A stretch of 64,000 bases of DNA from Blastococcus sp. TF02A-30. Its GTDB lineage: Bacteria; Actinomycetota; Actinomycetes; Mycobacteriales; Geodermatophilaceae. Shown here one piece after another: positions 53,446 to 62,530 of the stretch. The stretch is from NCBI RefSeq assembly GCF_003319185.1, contig NZ_QOHJ01000002.1, forward strand, positions 310,001 to 374,000, read 5' to 3'. A program made the translations under genes and the position numbers. Under the pieces are notes generated by a model. It searched no databases, was not told where the DNA came from, and saw nothing but the letters and a program-made list of their open reading frames with translations. The stretch's first letter is position 1, and each line of letters begins with the position of its first letter.

Positions 53446-53841
53446 CAAGGGCGGTCGGCGGCAGCGTGATTCCGGTGACGCCGGCGTTGCAGGCGGAGCG
53501 GCAGCGGAGCCCCGCCGTGTGAGGCGACCGGCCGGCGGTGCGATGGGTGTGTGGTGGGCGGCGACAGAGATCCCGACGGCGTGGTGTCCGGGGACGGGAT
53601 CGCGTCTCGCAGGATCGTCGGGGACCACGTCGCGACGACGCGCTCCTGCCCGATGCATCGAGATCCAACTCGTTGAACAGCCCGGCCTACTACTATTCGT
53701 CGTAGTGCGCGGCAGGGGCAAGTCGAAAGGCCGCCGGGTCCGCGGACACGCGGCTCGTTCTCCTACGTCCTGGCGTCCCGCCTCGTCGCTCCAGCAGCAT
53801 CACAACGCGATCCGACTACATCGCATCCGGAGGAGCACTGA
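53446..53841. other. 396-nt gap between pilus locus and sortase
   Basis: No supported gene. It contains the BlaI-like dyad at 53690-53705 and, at the end, a GGAGGAG ribosome site for the sortase. Confidence 0.55.
53690..53705. promoter_or_regulatory. BlaI-like dyad 1, upstream of sortase
   Basis: CTACTATTCGTCGTAG; the symmetry extends one base on each side (ACTAC/GTAGT outer arms). About 137 nt before the sortase start. Confidence 0.55.
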
Positions 53842-54594
53842 GTGCACGGCACGCAATCCACTAGCGCTCAGTCTCGATGGCGCACAGTTGCGCGCTCGAT
53901 CGGAGAGGTCCTGGTGACCGGGGGCCTCGTGGTGCTCCTCTTCGTCGTCTACGAGCTGTTCGTGACCGACGTGCTCACTGACCGCAGACAGGACCAGCTG
54001 AAGGACGAATTACGTCAGGGGTGGACAGCGGAGGCCGAAGTCCCTGCAGTGCCGCGCGCCAGCATCCTGGGCGACGCGTTCGCTGTTCTGCACATCCCGA
54101 GGCTGGGTGCTGACTACGAGCAGGTCGTGCTCGAGGGCACCGCCGAGGAGCAGCTGGCACAGGGGCCGGGCCACTACGAGGGGACGGCGTTGCCGGGCGA
54201 GCAGGGCAACGTGGCGCTCGCGGGTCACCGGGTCGGCAAAGGGTCGCCATTCCTGGATCTTGACCGGCTGCGTCCGGGCGACCCCATCGTCATCGAGACG
54301 GCCGACCGCTGGTTCGTCTATCGGGTACTCGGGGACCCTGCGACGGGCGACTTCACCACCGACCCGAGCGGGATTCCCGGTCAACAGATCGTCCGTCCGT
54401 CCGACGTCCAGGTGATCTCGCCGACGCCCAATGGAGCCGCGGAAGGTCCACCGAGCGGGGCATACCTGACGCTGACCACGTGTCATCCGAAGTACTCCGC
54501 GCGGCAACGGCTGATCATCCACGCCGGGCTGGAGGGCACCGGCCTGACCAAGACCGAGATGCCCGACGGCCCGCCGGCCCTGCGCGAGAGTTGA
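53842..54594 (+). CDS. Class E sortase
   Basis: 250 aa. N-terminal helix at about 22-44, then a sortase fold: catalytic His in NVALAGHRVGKGSPF, Cys in LTLTTCHPKYSARQR with the Arg nearby. Class E enzymes attach LAxTG-type proteins to the wall in actinomycetes; no substrate with that motif is visible here, though pilus-locus or LysM proteins are candidates. GTG start with GGAGGAG about 7 nt upstream. Confidence 0.93.
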   Translation: MHGTQSTSAQSRWRTVARSIGEVLVTGGLVVLLFVVYELFVTDVLTDRRQDQLKDELRQGWTAEAEVPAVPRASILGDAFAVLHIPRLGADYEQVVLEGTAEEQLAQGPGHYEGTALPGEQGNVALAGHRVGKGSPFLDLDRLRPGDPIVIETADRWFVYRVLGDPATGDFTTDPSGIPGQQIVRPSDVQVISPTPNGAAEGPPSGAYLTLTTCHPKYSARQRLIIHAGLEGTGLTKTEMPDGPPALRES

Positions 54595-54604
54595 GAGGAC
54601 CCGC

Positions 54605-54763
54605 ATGTACCCGTGGATCTGGCGTCACCTGCCCGGTGGCACGGCGACCAAGGCGGTGACCGCGCTGGCTTTGGCGCTCGGGGTCTGCGCGCTGCTGCTG
54701 TTCGTCGTCTTCCCGTGGATGGAGCCGCGCCTTCCTTTCAACGACGTGACGGTGGGCGGCTGA
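54605..54763 (+). CDS. 52-aa sortase-associated membrane protein
   Basis: Too short for usual cutoffs but clearly real: MYPWIWRHLPGG, one helix AVTALALALGVCALLLFVVF, then PWMEPRLPFNDVTVGG. Small proteins ending FPW-EP-LPFNDVTV are known beside class E sortases near the actinomycete cell-division cluster. This copy is in a different neighbourhood. AGAGGA lies 5 nt before the ATG; 10 nt after the sortase stop. Confidence 0.88.
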   Translation: MYPWIWRHLPGGTATKAVTALALALGVCALLLFVVFPWMEPRLPFNDVTVGG

Positions 54764-54890
54764 TGGCGTCCCGGCACAGACGACGACGTCAGTGGCGTGC
54801 TCACGACGCCTCCGGTCGACGACCTCCGTGAGCCCGGAGTCCCGCTTCTGCTGGTAAGGCGCGGGATGGGAGGGCGGGCGGCCTCGCGGT

Positions 54891-56504
54891 TCAACGGCCG
54901 TGGTGTTGTCCCGGCTGGCTGTCACCGAGCAGGCTGCTGGTGAGTCCGTGGAGTCGTTCGCGGATGTCACCGTTCCCACCCAGTGCGAGTCCCGCCATCG
55001 ACACCGTCGTCGACCGGTCGTCGACAGAGCTCGACACCTGCGAGCTGGCAATTCGAGCGAAGACCCGCTCCCGGCGCACCAGCAGTGTGACCAGAAGTCC
55101 GAGCAGCATGGTGATGGCGCTGATGAGGACGGCTACCTGCCCCGGATCGTGCGACACCTGCAGGGCCGCGAACTCACGGAACCCGTCGAAGCGGACGACG
55201 GTGCCGTCCTCGAATTCCGCGCTCTCGCCGATGTCCAAGTTCGCCTCCCCGATCTGGTTCAGCGCACCGACGTCGATCTGTCGTTGGTCCAGCGTGAAGA
55301 CCGACTGTGGCGCACCGCTGTCCAGCCCCAGGTAGCCGCGATAGCCGATGATGGCGACCTGCGGGTTGAGCGGCCGCGCGTCCACCGAGGTCAGGACGCC
55401 GCCCTGGATCAGGCCGGTCGGAGCGAAGAAGCCCTCGAGGGCGAACCCGTCACCGGAGCCGTCACCGAGATCCGGCAACTTCACGACCCCCTCGCTGGCG
55501 AACGTCGTGCTGTCCCGGGGCAGGAACGGTGCCGACAGCTGCTCGAAGACCTGACCGCCCGGCAGCGTCACTGTGAAAAGGGGCGTGAAGCCGTGCCCCG
55601 TCACGTACAGACGGTCCCCGTCGGAGCGGAACGGGTCGTTGACCCCGATCGTCGTCTGCTCCGTGGCCGCTCCCGGCTCTGCCTGCACCCCGATGTCGGC
55701 GGTGAAGGAGGCCGGCGTGCCGTTCGGCTCGTACGTGGCGCGGAAATCCTCCAGGTCGAAGCAGAGCGGCGTCAGGCCGTCCGGATCCACCAACGGCCCT
55801 GCGACATACCGGTCGTACTGCTGGAAGGAGTTGCAGAAGCCGTCTCCCTCGGTAACCAGGATGCTGCCTTCGTAGCCCCACAACTTGCCGCCGGCCAGCG
55901 CGACGAGCAGGGCCAAGAGCGAGACGTGGAAGACGAGGTTGCCGGTTTCCTTCACCCGACCGCGCTCGGCCGATATCTCCACACCACCGGGGATGCTGCG
56001 TCGGGACACCCGGAACCGCGCTGATCGCAGATCGGCCTCGAGCCGCTCGGCCACGGTCTCCGAGGGCAGTGGCACCGTGTTCGCAGTGTGAACCGGGAGC
56101 CGGTGCAGATGTCGAGGTACGGGCGGCGGCTCGGCCCGTAGCGCCCGCAGGTGCTCGGTGCACCGCGGCACCAGGCAGCCGATGAGCGAGATGAAGAGCA
56201 GGAGGTAGGTCGCCGAGAACCACGGGCTGGCGAAGACGTCGAACATCCACAACCTGTCGAGGACAGGCGCCAGGTCGGGATTTTCCCGGAAGTACCGGGC
56301 CACCGCGCTGGGGGTCAACGACCGCTGCGGGAAAAGCGAGCCGGGCACAGCCGCCAGCGCCAGCAGGAACAGCAGCACCACGGCCGTCCGCATGCTGGTC
56401 AACCACCGCCAACGGCGCACCAACCACAGTCCGAATCGGCGCAGCACCGAGTTCTGATGGGCAGCGATCGATGCTCGTTCGGGCTGGGTCTGCAGGTCGG
56501 TCAT
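54891..56504 (-). CDS. resB: ResB/Ccs1-like cytochrome c biogenesis protein
   Basis: 537 aa from ATG 56504; the frame is open to 56567. ResB brings haem and apocytochrome together in System II. Helices at about 40-60, 95-120 and 185-205 precede a large extracytoplasmic domain and a final helix near 470. Features include LTSMRTAVVLLFLLALAAVPG, WFSATYLLLFISLIGCLVPR and VKETGNLVFHVSLLALLVAL with the haem-binding His. The partner ResC/CcsA is not in the window, so this is an isolated copy or paralogue. ATG 56504 has GAGGA 5-9 nt upstream. BlaI-like dyad 2 is upstream. Confidence 0.9.
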   Translation of the reverse strand: MTDLQTQPERASIAAHQNSVLRRFGLWLVRRWRWLTSMRTAVVLLFLLALAAVPGSLFPQRSLTPSAVARYFRENPDLAPVLDRLWMFDVFASPWFSATYLLLFISLIGCLVPRCTEHLRALRAEPPPVPRHLHRLPVHTANTVPLPSETVAERLEADLRSARFRVSRRSIPGGVEISAERGRVKETGNLVFHVSLLALLVALAGGKLWGYEGSILVTEGDGFCNSFQQYDRYVAGPLVDPDGLTPLCFDLEDFRATYEPNGTPASFTADIGVQAEPGAATEQTTIGVNDPFRSDGDRLYVTGHGFTPLFTVTLPGGQVFEQLSAPFLPRDSTTFASEGVVKLPDLGDGSGDGFALEGFFAPTGLIQGGVLTSVDARPLNPQVAIIGYRGYLGLDSGAPQSVFTLDQRQIDVGALNQIGEANLDIGESAEFEDGTVVRFDGFREFAALQVSHDPGQVAVLISAITMLLGLLVTLLVRRERVFARIASSQVSSSVDDRSTTVSMAGLALGGNGDIRERLHGLTSSLLGDSQPGQHHGR

Positions 56505-56680
56505 GCCGTCCTCGCTGCGCCCGCGCCTCGAAGAGGAGGCGTTGAACTCGTCCGGGCGCTCGAGCACCTACTCACTGCGACTCCTTCATGCAGGCTGCCT
56601 GCGCCGGCCCCAGTTTCGGCGGACCGTGTCAACGGGGTGGTCGACCGCTGGCGCTGGCGGGAGTGCCGACCTCCAACAGG

Positions 56681-56696
56681 TTACGAGGCGCCTTAG
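56681..56696 (-). promoter_or_regulatory. BlaI-like dyad 2, upstream of resB
   Basis: Minus strand CTAAGGCGCCTCGTAA, differing from the CTAAG-N6-CGTAG form only at the last base; 177 nt before the resB ATG. Confidence 0.45.
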
Positions 56697-56840
56697 TAGA
56701 TAGCAGCGACCGGTCATCAGGCCCACGGAGAACCGCGCAGACGACACCCATGCGGTCCACCGGTCGATGCCGCCCTACGGGCGGGATCTCCCGCTGTCAG
56801 CGCCGTCCGACGACGCTGTCTCCTCGCTCGGGGTCACTGC

Positions 56841-57416
56841 CTACGAGAGCACCCGGCGGATCACGGTGGGATCGCCCACTGACTGGATCTTGACGACTTC
56901 GCCCGGTTGCGGCGCGGCAATCATCTTGCCGTCACCCATGAAGATCCCCACGTGGTCGATTCCTGGCCTCTCCGGCGAGTAGTCGAAGAACAGCAGATCC
57001 CCCGGGCGGGCCTCCGCCATCGACGGGACCGCTCGTCCCGCCGTCGCCTGCTGAGAGGAGACACGGGGGAGGTCGACGCCCTGACTCTTGTAGACCAACT
57101 GTGTGAATCCGGAGCAGTCGAGACCCTTCGAGGGGTCGGTGCCGCCCCACAGGTAGGGCACTCCGAGATACTGGAGCGCCTTTCCCGTAATGGCGGACTC
57201 GCGGTCCGTTCCGGCGACCATCGGCGACGCATCGGTTGCGCCGGCGGGCGAACTCGTGGCCACAGCGGGCGGCCGCGAGGCGTCCACCACTAGACCGGCA
57301 GCGGTCGCAGCGGACATCCAGTCGGTCGCTGTCGTGCGCGGTCGCGCACCCAGTGGCGCGAGCTGCGCCTGGATCTCGGCGATGCGTGACTGCACCTGGG
57401 ACAGGCCATCCATCAT
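56841..57416 (-). CDS. NlpC/P60 family peptidase without a signal peptide
   Basis: 191 aa. The C-terminal 115 residues are a C40 peptidase: Cys in KGLDCSGFTQLVY, His in GIDHVGIFMGDG and a polar third residue near AAPQPGE. The N-terminal 65 residues carry a coiled stretch GLSQVQSRIAEIQAQLA and a low-complexity linker, but no signal sequence; export would need another route. ATG 57416 has GGGAGA 6 nt upstream; a TTG at 57518 would lie in the operator. Divergent from the DyP gene. Confidence 0.85.
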   Translation of the reverse strand: MMDGLSQVQSRIAEIQAQLAPLGARPRTTATDWMSAATAAGLVVDASRPPAVATSSPAGATDASPMVAGTDRESAITGKALQYLGVPYLWGGTDPSKGLDCSGFTQLVYKSQGVDLPRVSSQQATAGRAVPSMAEARPGDLLFFDYSPERPGIDHVGIFMGDGKMIAAPQPGEVVKIQSVGDPTVIRRVLS

Positions 57417-57510
57417 CAGGTCTCCCGCTGTCGTGCACCGGTTCGCAGGTCGTCGTCGAGGCAGGCGCATCTGCTGCCGGGACGAGCGGAGCTCAGCATC
57501 GACGTCACGA

Positions 57511-57526
57511 CTAGCCAAGCTAGTAG
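57511..57526. promoter_or_regulatory. BlaI-like dyad 3, upstream of the NlpC/P60 gene
   Basis: CTAGCCAAGCTAGTAG; contains a perfect ACTAGC-CAA-GCTAGT palindrome shifted by one base. 95 nt before the ATG at 57416. Confidence 0.5.
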
Positions 57527-57730
57527 GCGTCGATGCAGGACGCCGGCACGGCTCGCTGCCGGGACCCTTCTTTGGCCGGCCTGAAGGCGGGATCGGTGTG
57601 TCGGAGTCCGCAACGCAGGTCGCCTCACGAATGGGCGAGCGTGGATTGTCGCGACTACATGACGGGGCTCGTCGTTTCCCGATCCGATCATCGGCTCGCC
57701 TCGGGCCTCAGTGCCGAGCGAACCGAACTC

Positions 57731-57746
57731 CTATGTTGAATAGTAG
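57731..57746. promoter_or_regulatory. BlaI-like dyad 4, upstream of the DyP gene
   Basis: CTATGTTGAATAGTAG, 58 nt before the GTG at 57804. Confidence 0.55.
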
Positions 57747-57803
57747 CCTGGTCCTGGTGCGCGCCCTTCAGTCTTCACTTTGCCTAGCTCCGCGGATCCT
57801 GAC

Positions 57804-59096
57804 GTGACTGACGAGTCGCCGCCGGCGGACCGACCGGCGGAGAAGCAGGAGCGCGGCCTGTCCCGTCGGAAGCTCTTCGGCATGGCGGGGCTCGGGACCG
57901 CGGGCGTCCTGGCGTCTGGGGCAGTCGGGGGAGTGGTCGGTCGCACGACCGCCGCGAGGCCGCCGTCTCCCGTCGTGTCGTCGTCGGCGGTGCAGGAATT
58001 CTCCGCGCCGGTCGAGTTCACCGGTACCCACCAGGCTGGCATCGTGACGCCGGCGCAGGACCGGCTCCACTTCGTCGCGTTCGACGTCGTCACCGACAGC
58101 CGTGAGGCGCTCGTGGCAATGCTGGCGTCGTGGACGGCGGTCGCCCGGCGACTGACCGCCGGTGAGATCGTCGGCCCAGAGGACAGTGGTGAGGCGCAGG
58201 GACTACCGCCGTCCGGCCTCACGCTGACCGTCGGATTCGGACCGACGCTGTTCATGACGGGCGATGGGGTCGACCGCTTCGGACTGGCGGCTCGTCGCCC
58301 GTATTCCCTGGTCGAGCTACCCGTGTTCCCAGGCGACGCGCTCGATCAATCCATCAGCGGGGGAGACCTGTGCGTCCAGGCGTGCGCCAACGACCCCCAG
58401 GTGGCGGTGCACGCCGTGCGCAACCTGGTGCGCCTGGGCGTCGGGGTGGTACGTGTGCGCTGGACCCAACTCGGGTTCGGCCGCACGTCATCCACCAGTA
58501 CGGCGCAGGCGACGCCGCGCAACCTCCTCGGCTTCAAGGACGGCACGGCCAACCTCAAGGCCGAGAACGGCAGCGCACTCGAGCAGTTCGTATGGGTGGG
58601 GGAGGACGACGTCGCGTGGCTGGCCGGCGGTTCCTATCTGGTCACCCGTCGGATCCGCATGCTGATCGAGGACTGGGACCAGGTGCCCGCACCCCACCAG
58701 GAGGCGGTGATCGGACGCACGAAGACCGCGGGCGCGCCGCTGGGTCAGCGAAAGGAATTCGACCCGACCGACTTCGCGGCCGTCAGGGGTGATGGTCCGG
58801 CCATCCCGCGGGACTCGCACGTCTTCCTTTCTCATCCCACCAATTCAGGCACGGCCATGTTGCGGCGTGGGTACAGCTTCGTGGACGGCACAGACGATTC
58901 CGGCCGTCTCGATGCCGGCCTCTTCTTCATTGCCTACCAGCGCAACCCGGATACCGGCTTCGTGCAGGTGCAGCGAAACCTTGCCGCGGATGCGCTCAAC
59001 CGGTTCATCCAGCACGGGTCCTCCGCCGTGTTTGCCTGCCCGCCGGGAGTTCGCGATGCCGACGACTGGTGGGGTAGGACTCTGTTCGACGCTTGA
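57804..59096 (+). CDS. Tat-exported DyP-type peroxidase
   Basis: 430 aa. Twin-arginine signal LSRRKLFGMAGLGTAG (about residues 18-33) sends the folded haem protein out of the cytoplasm. The DyP signature LLGFKDGTANL (about 238) holds the catalytic Asp, and the haem-ligand His region is IPRDSHVFLSHPTNSG. The overall layout is closest to EfeB, which takes iron from haem; efeU and efeO are absent, so use in peroxide defence is equally possible. GTG 57804 is preferred to an upstream TTG. Confidence 0.92.
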   Translation: MTDESPPADRPAEKQERGLSRRKLFGMAGLGTAGVLASGAVGGVVGRTTAARPPSPVVSSSAVQEFSAPVEFTGTHQAGIVTPAQDRLHFVAFDVVTDSREALVAMLASWTAVARRLTAGEIVGPEDSGEAQGLPPSGLTLTVGFGPTLFMTGDGVDRFGLAARRPYSLVELPVFPGDALDQSISGGDLCVQACANDPQVAVHAVRNLVRLGVGVVRVRWTQLGFGRTSSTSTAQATPRNLLGFKDGTANLKAENGSALEQFVWVGEDDVAWLAGGSYLVTRRIRMLIEDWDQVPAPHQEAVIGRTKTAGAPLGQRKEFDPTDFAAVRGDGPAIPRDSHVFLSHPTNSGTAMLRRGYSFVDGTDDSGRLDAGLFFIAYQRNPDTGFVQVQRNLAADALNRFIQHGSSAVFACPPGVRDADDWWGRTLFDA

Positions 59097-59234
59097 CCGC
59101 ATGCGCCCAGGGGCTACTGCGGTCAACGCCCGTGCAGCGGGTCGAGCGGGCGGGGTGGTCCTGCGGCGACCTGCCCCGTCTCGAAAGGCGGACCGGGACG
59201 CCGGCGGATGGTCGGTGTCGTTCCTCCCAGTGGC

Positions 59235-60986
59235 TCAGGTGGCGTCAGGGTCGTTCGGGCCTTGACGCTTTCCCGTGCCTGGGATGAGCTCGCTGACGTA
59301 GGGGTCGTGGCGCTTGCCCGCGTGTGCCTCGTCCTGCAGGCGCTCGACCAGGTGCGGGTAGTGCGCCTCGAACGCGGGGCGCTCCGAGCGGATCCGCGGG
59401 AGCTCCACGAAGTTGTGCCGCGGCGGCGGGGACGAGGTCGCCCACTCCAACGAGTTGCCGTAACCCCAGGGGTCGTCGCGCAGCGCGAGCTGCCCGTACT
59501 TCCAGGAGCGGACGACGTTGTAGATGAAGGGGATGACCGAGGCGCCGAGCACGAAGCTGAAGATCGTGGAGATCATGTTCAGTGTGGTGAACCCATCAGT
59601 GGGCAGATAGTCGGCATACCGGCGCGGCATCCCTTCGTTGCCCAGCCAGTGCTGGACCAGGAACGTGCCGTGGAATCCGATGAACGTGAGCCAGAACTGC
59701 AGCTTGCCCAGCCGCTCGTCCATCATTCGGCCGCACATCTTGGGGAACCAGAAGTAGATACCGGCGTAGGCGGCGAACACCACGGTGCCGAACACGACGT
59801 AGTGGAAGTGCGCCACGACGAAGTAGGAGTCGTGCACCTGCCAGTCCAGCGGCGGGGAGGCCAGCAGCACACCGGTCAGCCCACCGAGCAGGAAGGTGAC
59901 CATGAAGCCGATCGAGAACAGCATCGGCGTCTCGAAGGTCATCTGACCCCGCCACATGGTGCCGATCCAGTTGAAGAACTTCAGACCGGTCGGCACGGCG
60001 ATCAGGTAGGTGAGGAAGGCGAAGAAGGGCAGCAGCACCGCGCCGGTGGCGTACATGTGGTGTGCCCAGACGGCGAGGGCGAGAAAGCCGATGGCCAGGG
60101 TCGCGCCGACCATGCCCTTGTAGCCGAACAGCGGCTTGCGGGCGAAGACCGGGATGATCTCGGTGACGATGCCGAAGAACGGCAGCGCGATGATGTAGAC
60201 CTCGGGGTGGCCGAAGAACCAGAAGAGGTGCTGCCACAGCATCGGCCCGCCGTTCTCGGCCGAGAAGATGAGGGACCCGAGGTTGCGATCGGCGAGCAAG
60301 GCGAGTAGCGCAGCGGTCAGGATCGGGAAGGCCAGCAGGATCATGATGCTGGTGACCAGCGTGTTCCAGGTGAAGATCGGCATCCGGAACATCGTCATGC
60401 CGGGGGCGCGGAGGCTCACGATCGTGGTGATGAAGTTGACGCCACCGAGGATCGTGCCCAGCCCGCTGACGGCCAGGCCGGTGATCCACAGGTCACCGCC
60501 CACGCCCGGGGTGTGCAGCTCGCTCGACAGTGGCGCATAGGCCGTCCAGCCGAAGTCAGGGGCCCCGCCCGGGGTGGCGACGCTGGAGACGACGATCAGG
60601 CTGCCGAAGAGGAACAGCCAGAACGACAGCGCGTTCAGCCGCGGGAACGCCACGTCGGGAGCGCCGATCTGCAGCGGCATGATCAGGTTTGCGAACGCGA
60701 AGAACAGCGGCGTCGCGAACATCAGCAGCATGATCGTGCCGTGCATGGTGAACAACTGGTTGTACTGCTCGGGGGAAGTGAACTGAAGGCCCGGCTGGGC
60801 TAGCTCGCCGCGCATCAACATGGCCATCAGGCCACCGATCATGAAGAACCCGAACGACGCGACCATGTACATCAGGCCGATGGTCTTGTGGTCGGTGGTT
60901 CGCAGCAGGCTGGTCAGTCGCGACCCCTTGGTCGGTGGCGGAGCCAGACTTGGCCGGGAAACGATCGGGGCTGGGGCGATCGTCAT
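59235..60986 (-). CDS. ctaD: Cytochrome c oxidase subunit I, stand-alone copy
   Basis: 583 aa, 12 helices. All haem and copper ligands are visible: [10 protein letters not shown] (haem a), [14 protein letters not shown] with the crosslinked His-Tyr pair, [10 protein letters not shown] for CuB, and [13 protein letters not shown] with two His. The K-channel and D-channel residues look intact. Subunits II, III and the bc1 genes are not next to it, so it probably replaces the housekeeping subunit I under some conditions. Two BlaI-like dyads lie between it and blaI. The C-terminus is extended and charged. Confidence 0.96.
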   Translation of the reverse strand: MTIAPAPIVSRPSLAPPPTKGSRLTSLLRTTDHKTIGLMYMVASFGFFMIGGLMAMLMRGELAQPGLQFTSPEQYNQLFTMHGTIMLLMFATPLFFAFANLIMPLQIGAPDVAFPRLNALSFWLFLFGSLIVVSSVATPGGAPDFGWTAYAPLSSELHTPGVGGDLWITGLAVSGLGTILGGVNFITTIVSLRAPGMTMFRMPIFTWNTLVTSIMILLAFPILTAALLALLADRNLGSLIFSAENGGPMLWQHLFWFFGHPEVYIIALPFFGIVTEIIPVFARKPLFGYKGMVGATLAIGFLALAVWAHHMYATGAVLLPFFAFLTYLIAVPTGLKFFNWIGTMWRGQMTFETPMLFSIGFMVTFLLGGLTGVLLASPPLDWQVHDSYFVVAHFHYVVFGTVVFAAYAGIYFWFPKMCGRMMDERLGKLQFWLTFIGFHGTFLVQHWLGNEGMPRRYADYLPTDGFTTLNMISTIFSFVLGASVIPFIYNVVRSWKYGQLALRDDPWGYGNSLEWATSSPPPRHNFVELPRIRSERPAFEAHYPHLVERLQDEAHAGKRHDPYVSELIPGTGKRQGPNDPDAT

Positions 60987-61058
60987 CGTCGCGGCTCACT
61001 TTCACGGTGGCGGGGCCGACGATCAGCTGGGGCTGCGCCCGGCGAGCTGATCGATCTT

Positions 61059-61074
61059 CTAAGCTGAATCGTAG
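61059..61074. promoter_or_regulatory. BlaI-like dyad 5, ctaD/blaI intergenic
   Basis: CTAAGCTGAATCGTAG, 73 nt upstream of ctaD and 105 nt before blaI. Confidence 0.65.
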
Positions 61075-61083
61075 AGGTATCTC

Positions 61084-61099
61084 CTAAGTAGGATCGTAG
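61084..61099. promoter_or_regulatory. BlaI-like dyad 6, ctaD/blaI intergenic
   Basis: CTAAGTAGGATCGTAG, 25 nt from dyad 5 measured start to start, so both could be occupied together; 80 nt before blaI. Confidence 0.65.
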
Positions 61100-61178
61100 A
61101 AGGGGTCGGTGGGGGCGTGTCCCCTACGAGCGGCCGTCACGGTGCTTCGGCGGAGTCGCGGCGAGAGGAAGTGGGTCC

Positions 61179-61565
61179 ATGCGACCGTTCGGAGAACTTG
61201 AGGCGGCGATCATGCGGGATCTGTGGGAGCGAGCGGAGCCTGCGACCGTCCGAGATGTGCTGGCCTCGCTCAGCACGTCCCGCAAACTCGCCTACACGAC
61301 CGTGATGACGGTGATGGACAACCTGCACCGCAAGGGTCAGGTGACCCGTGAGATGAGCGGCCGGGCGTGGCTGTACCGGCCAGTGCGCACGCAGGCCCAG
61401 CACGCAGCGGCCCTGCTGCAAGACGTGCTGGCGGAGTCCGCAGATCGGCAGGAGGTGCTCATGCACTTCGTCGCCGACCTGGATTCCGACAGCGTCACCC
61501 AGCTCAGGTCGGCAGTGGAGAGCGCGCGCCGGCGCGGTCAGCAGGCTGAAGGCGGCGGACCATGA
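61179..61565 (+). CDS. BlaI/MecI/CopY-family transcriptional repressor
   Basis: 128 aa. Winged-helix DNA-binding domain at 5-75 (LEAAIMRDLWERAEPATVRD, LAYTTVMTVMDNLHRKGQV, with a wing SGRAWLYRPV) and a C-terminal dimer helix region (AALLQDVLAESADRQEV). Members dissociate when cleaved or when a partner protease signals. ATG has GAGGAAG upstream. It overlaps the M56 gene by 4 nt (ATGA), so the two act as a pair. Confidence 0.95.
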   Translation: MRPFGELEAAIMRDLWERAEPATVRDVLASLSTSRKLAYTTVMTVMDNLHRKGQVTREMSGRAWLYRPVRTQAQHAAALLQDVLAESADRQEVLMHFVADLDSDSVTQLRSAVESARRRGQQAEGGGP

Positions 61566-62506
61566 TCGCCAGCCTGAGTCTGCTCTGCGTGGCGGCCGCG
61601 ATCCTCCTGGTGGGTCCGCGGCTGGCATCGGCGCCCTGGACCCGGCAGGCACCGCGCGTGGCGATCTTCGCCTGGCAGGCTCTGACCATCAGCGCGGTGA
61701 TCACGGTCGTCCTCGCCGGCGTCACCCTATTGATCCCGATCACGGCGCTTGCCGGCGATCTCGGCGCAGTCGTGCACGCCTGTGCCATGAGTGTCGCGGA
61801 CGCCTATGGCGAGTCGGAGTTGCTGCCGGGGAAGCTCTTCGGTGCCTTTCTGGCCGGTGCGCTCCCGATGTGGCTGCTGATCTGTGGAGTGCGCGTTCTG
61901 GGCGGTGGCTGGTGGAGTCGCCGTCAGCTACGCCGCTCTCTCAGCCTCATCACCGAGACGGACGCCGGCTTGGGCATCTCCGTCATCGAGACGCCCGCCC
62001 CTGCCGCCTTCTGCCTGCCGGGACGGTCGGCGCAGATCGTGGTCACACGGGGAGCGCTGAGCAATCTGTCCAGCTGTGAGTTGGATGGGGTGCTGGCCCA
62101 CGAGGCGGCTCACCTCCGCGGCCGCCACAACCTGGCTGTGGCGCTGTCGCAGATCCTGGCGCGTGCTTTCCCTCGTGTCCGCTTGTTCCAGGTGGCCACC
62201 CGGGAGACCCGGCAGCTGATCGAGCTGCTGGCGGACGACGCGGCGCTGCAGCGGGTCGACCGGGTCAACCTGGCCTCGGCCATCGTGAGCCTTGCCGAGA
62301 TGAAGGCACCTGCTGCTGCCCTGGCGATGGCTCAGGATGCGGCGGTTCTTCGTGTCTCACGCCTCCTGTCCCCGGAGCCGCCGCTGAATCCGTGGCGGTA
62401 CCGCGTTGCTGTCGTCGGTGCACTGACCGTCGTCGTAGCGCCGCTGCTCATCGCCGGCTACCCCGCCGTGTGTGCCGCGCTGAGCGACATCTGCAACATT
62501 CCGTGA
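61562..62506 (+). CDS. M56 (BlaR1/MecR1-like) membrane metalloprotease
   Basis: 314 aa with helices at about 3-20, 35-60, 95-115 and 275-295. The zinc motif HEAAHLRGRH (HExxH at about 179) and a downstream acidic ELLADDAA are intact. It lacks the beta-lactam sensor domain of BlaR1, so it must respond to another signal, such as copper, redox or envelope stress, and would then inactivate the repressor encoded just upstream. Confidence 0.93.
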   Translation: MIASLSLLCVAAAILLVGPRLASAPWTRQAPRVAIFAWQALTISAVITVVLAGVTLLIPITALAGDLGAVVHACAMSVADAYGESELLPGKLFGAFLAGALPMWLLICGVRVLGGGWWSRRQLRRSLSLITETDAGLGISVIETPAPAAFCLPGRSAQIVVTRGALSNLSSCELDGVLAHEAAHLRGRHNLAVALSQILARAFPRVRLFQVATRETRQLIELLADDAALQRVDRVNLASAIVSLAEMKAPAAALAMAQDAAVLRVSRLLSPEPPLNPWRYRVAVVGALTVVVAPLLIAGYPAVCAALSDICNIP

Positions 62507-62530
62507 CTGTGACCGGCAAGCAGTAGAGCC

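Larger units (their letters stand above)
57417..57803. other. Divergent control region of the NlpC/P60 and DyP genes
   Basis: 387 nt with no supported gene, holding two BlaI-like dyads (57511-57526 and 57731-57746), each nearer one of the two genes. Confidence 0.55.

Noticed and set aside
54763..54831. 22-aa basic frame overlapping the sortase-partner stop (TGATGG)
   Set aside because: Very short, Arg-rich only, no conservation known; a chance ATG overlap.
57417..57803. Plus-strand frame through the divergent control region
   Set aside because: Overlaps the 5' end of the NlpC/P60 gene antisense, has no ribosome site, and covers both operator dyads.
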